Source of the DNA: GCA-2686265 sp036010965
GTDB lineage: Bacteria > Planctomycetota > UBA1135 > GCA-002686595
Assembly (NCBI GenBank): GCA_036010965.1
Contig: DASCMO010000017.1
Span: 1 to 64,000, forward strand
Reading direction: 5' to 3'
DNA: 64,000 nt
The notes beneath the pieces were generated by a model, which was given only the letters and a program-made list of their open reading frames with translations, had not been told where the DNA came from and did not search any database. The translations under genes and the position numbers were made by a program. Positions within the stretch are counted from its first letter, which is position 1. Each line of letters opens with the position of its first letter. Below, piece after piece: positions 59,619-64,000 of this stretch.

Positions 59619-61691
59619 ATGAAGAACGCGACCGTCACGACGATCGTCCTGCTCCTCAGCTCAGTCGTCGGCACGCTCCCCCTCGAGGCGCACGGTGGCT
59701 TGTTTCGCCCGCCGCCGCCGCCGCCCTACGACGGCCCGGGAGGCTCAGGGGTGGGGCAGGGCGGCGGCGGAGGAGGCGCTAGCACGCCTGTCCCAGGCGG
59801 ACCCGCACGCCCGAGCGCTCCGGCTCCGGCTCCGGCCACGCCGTCTCCCGCGAGCCCTGGAGGGGCAGGCTCACCGATCACGCGTGTCGGCGGTGCGCAG
59901 CCGGACCTCTCCGACTGGAGTCTGTGGTGGGGTTTCAACTCGGATCCCTACCTCGGTCTGCGGGAGATCGTGAGGAGCGCCGGCCCGCTCACCGGGAGCG
60001 ATGAGTTCTTCCTCGGTCAGGGCGCGAGCGAGAAGCTGCGGACCAGCGGCCCACAGGAAGCGGCCATCAGGGAGAAGGTCGGTCCTGCCTTGCAGCGAGC
60101 GATCGAGTCGGAGTCCTCTGATCGGGTCCTGTGCGACGCGATGATCGCTCTCGCCAAGCTCCACCCCGTGTACGCCCCGAGCGGCGTGCGCTCGATGAGC
60201 GAGCTCTTCACTCCTCACCTCGACCACCCCAATCAGAAGGTCGTCGAATCCGCGATCGTCGCCCTGGGGTTGATGGCGGATTCGACCTGCACTCCCGCGC
60301 TCTGCTCGCTCGCCGCCGACGGTGCGGTCGGACGCAAGCTGCTCGGTCGCGTGAAGGTTCCCCTGCCCACGCGCGCCCTGGCGGCCCTGGCTCTGGGGGT
60401 GGTGGGGGCGAACAGCGAGCGCGAAGACGAGCGCAGGTATGTCGCGCACACGCTGGTACAGATTCTGGAAGGCGAGCGGCAGGCATCACCGGACCTGTTC
60501 GTGTCGTGCGTCACGGCCCTCGGGCTCACGTCGCTGGCAGAGAGTCGCGTGCCGGCTCGGAACGGTGGCGAGGAGCGCTCGGTCGCGAGTTCGAGCCGTC
60601 AGGGCCTGATCCGCTTCCTGACCGATCTCCTGCACGACGAGGGCCGGCACCGGTTCGTGCGCGCTCATGCGCCCGTGGCGCTCGCCCGACTGGTCAGGGG
60701 CGTGGACGATCCCGAGCGCGCGGGCGTGGCCCGGGCCCTGCTCGACGTCCTGGGCGGGGGGGAGAAAGTCGGGCGCCTGGTGCGCTACGGCATCGTCGAG
60801 GGACTCGCTGCGATCGGTGACTCGGACGCCGACGCCGTCGATGCCGAGATCCGCGAGGTCCTGCGCGAGTCGGTCCGGCGCGGAGACTCGTTCCAGAGGC
60901 AGCTCTCGGTCCTGGCCATCGCCCAGGTCTCGAGTCGTCCCGGCACGGGAGCGGGAGAGTCCCTCGAGGGCGCGCGCGAGGGGCGTGCGTTCCTCGTCGA
61001 GCAGCTCACTCGCGGCAAGCGTCGGACCCGTCCCTGGGCCGCCCTGGGCCTGGGACTCTTCGGCCATCATCTGCGCGAGGGCGGCCGTGAGCTCGACGAG
61101 GCAACCTCGAAGGGGTTGAGTCAGACCCTCTCCGGCGTCGGGTCTCCATCCGATTCAGGAGCCTGGTACATCGCTCTCGGTCTGCGCGGAGACGTCGCGG
61201 CGGCGCCCGCGCTCCTCGGACGCCTTGAGAGCACGCGCGACGACGCGGCTCGCGGCCGCGCGGCGATCGCGCTCGGTCTGCTGGGCGCCCGGGAGGCGAT
61301 CCCTGCGCTGGAGAAGATCGTCCGGGAGTCTCGCTACCGGCCTGCGTTGTTGCGCGACAGCGCCATCGCCCTGGCCTTGCTCGGCGACAAGCGTGTGGTC
61401 GTGCACTTGCTCGAGATCATGAGCTCCACCGACAGCGTCGCGATCCAGTCCGCCGTGGTCGGGGCGCTCGCCTTCATCGGTGATGCGCGCGTCATCGACC
61501 CGCTGGTGGAGCTGCTGGAGGACCCGGAGCGCCCGGACATCGCCCGCGACTTCGCTGCGATCGCCCTGGGTGTGGCCTGCGAGCGCGGCCGGCTGCCATG
61601 GACCGCGAGCTTTGCGAATCACCTCAACTACGCGGCCGCGACCGACGCTCTCATCTCGGGCAAGGGGTCCGGCATCCTGAACCTGCGTTGA
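59619..61691 (+). CDS. secreted HEAT-repeat protein
   Basis: Exported scaffold-like protein of 690 residues with no enzymatic motif. Signal peptide NATVTTIVLLLSSVVGTLPLEAHGG, then a proline/glycine-rich linker (RPPPPPPYDGPGG, poly-G). From about residue 90 on there are repeated alpha-helical HEAT/armadillo-like units (AVVESAIVALGLMAD-like, RALAALALGVVGA, RGRAAIALGLLGAREAIPALEKI, AVVGALAFIGDARVIDPLVELLEDP). The N-terminal DLSDWSLWWGFNSDPYL is a feature of planctomycete HEAT proteins. Role probably protein binding. Confidence 0.85.
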   Translation: MKNATVTTIVLLLSSVVGTLPLEAHGGLFRPPPPPPYDGPGGSGVGQGGGGGGASTPVPGGPARPSAPAPAPATPSPASPGGAGSPITRVGGAQPDLSDWSLWWGFNSDPYLGLREIVRSAGPLTGSDEFFLGQGASEKLRTSGPQEAAIREKVGPALQRAIESESSDRVLCDAMIALAKLHPVYAPSGVRSMSELFTPHLDHPNQKVVESAIVALGLMADSTCTPALCSLAADGAVGRKLLGRVKVPLPTRALAALALGVVGANSEREDERRYVAHTLVQILEGERQASPDLFVSCVTALGLTSLAESRVPARNGGEERSVASSSRQGLIRFLTDLLHDEGRHRFVRAHAPVALARLVRGVDDPERAGVARALLDVLGGGEKVGRLVRYGIVEGLAAIGDSDADAVDAEIREVLRESVRRGDSFQRQLSVLAIAQVSSRPGTGAGESLEGAREGRAFLVEQLTRGKRRTRPWAALGLGLFGHHLREGGRELDEATSKGLSQTLSGVGSPSDSGAWYIALGLRGDVAAAPALLGRLESTRDDAARGRAAIALGLLGAREAIPALEKIVRESRYRPALLRDSAIALALLGDKRVVVHLLEIMSSTDSVAIQSAVVGALAFIGDARVIDPLVELLEDPERPDIARDFAAIALGVACERGRLPWTASFANHLNYAAATDALISGKGSGILNLR

Positions 61692-61800
61692 GGGCGTCGA
61701 GGGCGTCCTGGGCGGCGAGCGCCTGCCCTCGAGCGTGCGCGGGCGGTAGGATCGTGTGGAGTTCACGGGCCCGCGCGGTCCCGGGCGATCCGATCCCTCG

Positions 61801-62829
61801 ATGGACCTTCGACGTACCCTCGCCCTGCTCTGCGTCCTGTCTGCCGTTGCGGCGGCGTGGGGGCGTGCTCAGGAGCCTTCTCCTCCCGTGCCGGAGGCGC
61901 CGGTCGCGGCGTCCTTCGAGCGCGGCGTCGCGTACCTGGAGCGCGTCGCCCGCGAGTGGGGGGAGAGTCGCGATTGCGTCTCCTGCCACACCAACGGCTG
62001 GGCCCTGGCGGCGCAGCCGGTGATCGCGGGGGATTCGGATGAGCTGGAGTCGGGGCGCGTATTCGCGCGCGAGTACCTGACGCGCTTCCTCGACGGCGAC
62101 GAGCAGCCGCACGGGCAGCACGGCAGCGTCGAGGGCATGGTGGCGACGGCGGCCTTCCTGGCCATGAGCGATGCTCGCACGCAGGTGCGCGCGCAGCCGG
62201 TGACCCTGCGCGCTCTCGATCACGCCTGGGAGCTGCTCGGAAAGGACGGCACCTGGGAGGACTGGCTGCAGTGCAACTGGCCGCCCTACGAGTCGGACCT
62301 GCGCTTCGGGCCGACCCTGATGCTGGTAGCGCTCGGTGAGTTGCGGGAGGCAGGCGGCTTGCGGGCGGTGGACCGTCGTGCCGCGCGGCGCCTGGCTGAC
62401 GGCTTGCGTGCGGAGCCGGCGCTCTCCTTGCACGATGGCGTCATGCGTCTATGGGCAGGGGCCTTCTGGCCGCGCGTCGCCACCACCTCCGCCCGTTCCG
62501 CCTGGCGCGTGCGCCTGATCGAGTCGGTGGAGTCCGACGGCGGCTGGTCGATGGCCTCCCTGGCGGGGCCGGCGTGGAAGCGGGACGGGGGCGAGCCCCA
62601 GTCCGTCGCCAGCGAGGCCTACCCGACGGCGTTCGCGGCGTACGTCTTGCTTCAAACCGGGTCCGCGCCCGAGGATCCGCCTGTACAGGAGGCTCTGCGT
62701 TGGTTGCGGGCCCACCAGGGCTCGGACGGCTCCTGGACGACCCGCTCTCCTCGCCGGGACGGCAAGCACTACATCGGTCGGGCCGCTACCGCTCTGGCCT
62801 TGATGGCGCTCGCCGCGGACGGCGGTTAG
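61801..62829 (+). CDS. secreted c-type cytochrome/squalene-cyclase-fold protein
   Basis: Exported protein with one heme-binding motif DCVSCHTNGWA (CxxCH at 59-63) followed by an alpha/alpha-barrel region with QW-type repeats (SDGGWSMASL, GSDGSWTTRS), as in squalene-hopene cyclase-like proteins of planctomycetes often fused to cytochrome c. No catalytic DxDD motif of true squalene cyclases was seen, so cyclase activity is doubtful. ATG at 61801; signal peptide LALLCVLSAVAAAWGRAQ. 342 residues. It closely follows the HEAT-repeat gene. Confidence 0.78.
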   Translation: MDLRRTLALLCVLSAVAAAWGRAQEPSPPVPEAPVAASFERGVAYLERVAREWGESRDCVSCHTNGWALAAQPVIAGDSDELESGRVFAREYLTRFLDGDEQPHGQHGSVEGMVATAAFLAMSDARTQVRAQPVTLRALDHAWELLGKDGTWEDWLQCNWPPYESDLRFGPTLMLVALGELREAGGLRAVDRRAARRLADGLRAEPALSLHDGVMRLWAGAFWPRVATTSARSAWRVRLIESVESDGGWSMASLAGPAWKRDGGEPQSVASEAYPTAFAAYVLLQTGSAPEDPPVQEALRWLRAHQGSDGSWTTRSPRRDGKHYIGRAATALALMALAADGG

Positions 62830-62844
62830 GCTCCGCGCGCAACC

Positions 62845-63477
62845 ATGAAGGAGATCATCCCCTACGACGGATTGGAGGCGGCGCTCGCCTCCCTGGACAA
62901 CGGCGGTCGCTTCTACAACCTCCTGACTCACGCCGGCGACGACGAGATCGAGCCGGGGGAGCTGGCCCGTGTCGCCGGGGTCTTTGGGGATCGGCAGCAG
63001 ATGTTCCTGTTTCTGGAGATGGCCCTCTGCGGGTGTTCCCAGGGGGACAGGGATGCGGTCACCGCACGCCTCTCCGACGACTTGCGTGCCCAGTGGGGGG
63101 AGCACACGCCTCAGGTGCTCGCGCCTTCGGAGGCTGATGAGCGAGGCGTCGCGGGTGGGAGCGCGATCCTCACCGGCTTCCCGCGCTTCGTCGAGGACAA
63201 GACGGTTTTCAGCGGCTTCATCTTCGTGCCGATCTCGATGGGCAAGACGACCACAATCATGATGATCCCGATCATGGATCACTTCGATGTCTATGAGCTG
63301 ACGGACGAGGTGAGCTCGCAGACGGCCTTCGTCGCCAACGTGCGCGGCACCGCTCGTCTACCCGTCCAGCGCACTCGCTTCGGCGGCATCCTCAAGGAGA
63401 CCACCCGGGACAAGGACGGAGAGGAGAGGGACCGCCTCTTCCTGGAGGGCGTCTACCTCACTCACCTGGAAGATTGA
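62845..63477 (+). CDS. conserved-looking hypothetical protein
   Basis: Not recognised. 210 residues, no signal peptide or membrane helix. The N-terminus (ALASLDNGGRFYNLLTHAGDDEIEPGEL) looks helical and includes an EF-hand-like acidic DDEIEPGEL stretch. A beta-rich C-terminal half (GFIFVPISMGKTTTIMMIPIMDHFDVYEL, short hydrophobic strands) follows. It begins 15 bases after the cytochrome/cyclase-fold gene on the same strand, so probably co-transcribed. No function is proposed. Confidence 0.7.
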   Translation: MKEIIPYDGLEAALASLDNGGRFYNLLTHAGDDEIEPGELARVAGVFGDRQQMFLFLEMALCGCSQGDRDAVTARLSDDLRAQWGEHTPQVLAPSEADERGVAGGSAILTGFPRFVEDKTVFSGFIFVPISMGKTTTIMMIPIMDHFDVYELTDEVSSQTAFVANVRGTARLPVQRTRFGGILKETTRDKDGEERDRLFLEGVYLTHLED

Positions 63478-63528
63478 AGCTGCCGGGGCCCCCCTCGGCC
63501 GAAGGCCCTCGCCGCGAGCGTTCCGCGC

Positions 63529-64000
63529 TCAACCCGTCGTCGGGAAGGTTGCCGTGAACCTCCGCACCACCTCGCGCATGTCGGGGGGCAGGCGGGAGAG
63601 GGAGAGGTCGCGGATCCAGTGCGGGAGGCCGTGCAGGGCTTCGGAGATGCCTCCGGCGATGCAGGCCTGTGTGTCCGCGTCGCCTCCGAGGGAGATCGCG
63701 TTGCGCAGGGCGCCCTCGAAGTCGTCGGCCTGCAGGGCGCAGAGGATGGCCTCGGGCACTGAGCCCTGGCAGGTCTCGTCGAAGCCGTGCACCGCGCGCA
63801 CATCGCTCAGCTTGCGGTCGAGGTCGTATCCGATGGCCGGTCCCGAGACGAACTCCTGCACGTCGGCTGCCGTGCCGCCGGTGCGGGCGATGAAGATCGC
63901 CGCGGCCGTGGCCTGTGCGCCCTTGATCCCCTCGGGGTGGTCGTGGGTCACCTCGGCCGAGCGCCGTGCGCCGTCGAGCACTTCGTCGAGGCTCTCAAAG
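63529..64000 (-). CDS. ADP-ribosylglycohydrolase family protein (N-terminus off the window)
   Basis: C-terminal part of an ADP-ribosylation hydrolase-type protein, which removes ADP-ribose from proteins or small molecules. The open frame continues beyond base 64000. Seen here: VTHDHPEGIKGAQATAAAIFIAR (metal-binding His-Glu region) and the second metal block AISLGGDADTQACIAGGISEALHG, both diagnostic. PEAILCAL lies between. It converges with the hypothetical gene (51 bases apart). Confidence 0.9.
   Translation of the reverse strand, partial: FESLDEVLDGARRSAEVTHDHPEGIKGAQATAAAIFIARTGGTAADVQEFVSGPAIGYDLDRKLSDVRAVHGFDETCQGSVPEAILCALQADDFEGALRNAISLGGDADTQACIAGGISEALHGLPHWIRDLSLSRLPPDMREVVRRFTATFPTTG

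Overview
The window is a GC-rich bacterial chromosome segment with tightly packed genes on both strands and no rRNA, tRNA, CRISPR array or insertion sequence that I could recognise. The gene set points to Planctomycetota: an FHA/serine-threonine kinase, several secreted sulfatases, a cytochrome-like squalene-cyclase-fold protein, secreted beta-propeller and HEAT-repeat proteins, and repeated C-terminal modules on secreted proteins. The phylum is inferred from this mixture, not from a marker gene.

Region 1 (1-16,300) is housekeeping. A tilS-PLP homeostasis-kinase operon runs leftwards. Divergent from it is gap-pgk-rpe-accD (lower glycolysis/Calvin-type enzymes and acetyl-CoA carboxylase beta). 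Next come a methyltransferase and a putative metal-dependent oxygenase, a FAD dehydrogenase, panB, a four-S1-domain ribosomal S1-like protein, a short-chain dehydrogenase and an OsmC-like protein.

Region 2 (16,274-28,307) is one long leftward gene train for protoheme: hemH, hemA, hemC, hemD, hemB, hemL, a histidine kinase, a response regulator, hemE, hemN, hemY. From hemA to hemN each gene overlaps the next by four bases (ATGA or GTGA). It covers the C5 pathway from glutamyl-tRNA to heme, with a two-component system in the middle.

Region 3 (28,337-33,156) holds a secreted sugar-dehydrogenase-type protein and a secreted protein with a shared C-terminal module, then a TPR-containing sulfatase-like protein. 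Region 4 (33,207-41,443) is a reductive pyrimidine catabolism locus: cytosine-deaminase-like enzyme, NCS1 nucleobase transporter, PreA-like dihydropyrimidine dehydrogenase, class III aminotransferase, dihydropyrimidinase, beta-ureidopropionase and methylmalonate-semialdehyde dehydrogenase. Together these can take cytosine/uracil to beta-alanine and acetyl-CoA or propionyl-CoA.

Region 5 (41,554-43,867) has a redoxin-cytochrome c-copper monooxygenase-like fusion next to a rhodanese-like gene. That gene carries an in-frame TGA exactly at the catalytic cysteine, followed by a suitable stem-loop, so it is read here as a probable selenoprotein. This is the most striking single observation.

Region 6 (43,954-63,477) is secretory: a zinc metallopeptidase, a beta-helix protein, two seven-repeat propeller-like proteins ending in nearly identical modules, a FAD oxidoreductase and sulfatase pair, a sialate O-acetylesterase, a second sulfatase, a HEAT-repeat protein and a CxxCH/squalene-cyclase-fold protein. 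The right edge cuts an ADP-ribosylglycohydrolase gene; the left edge cuts the kinase gene.
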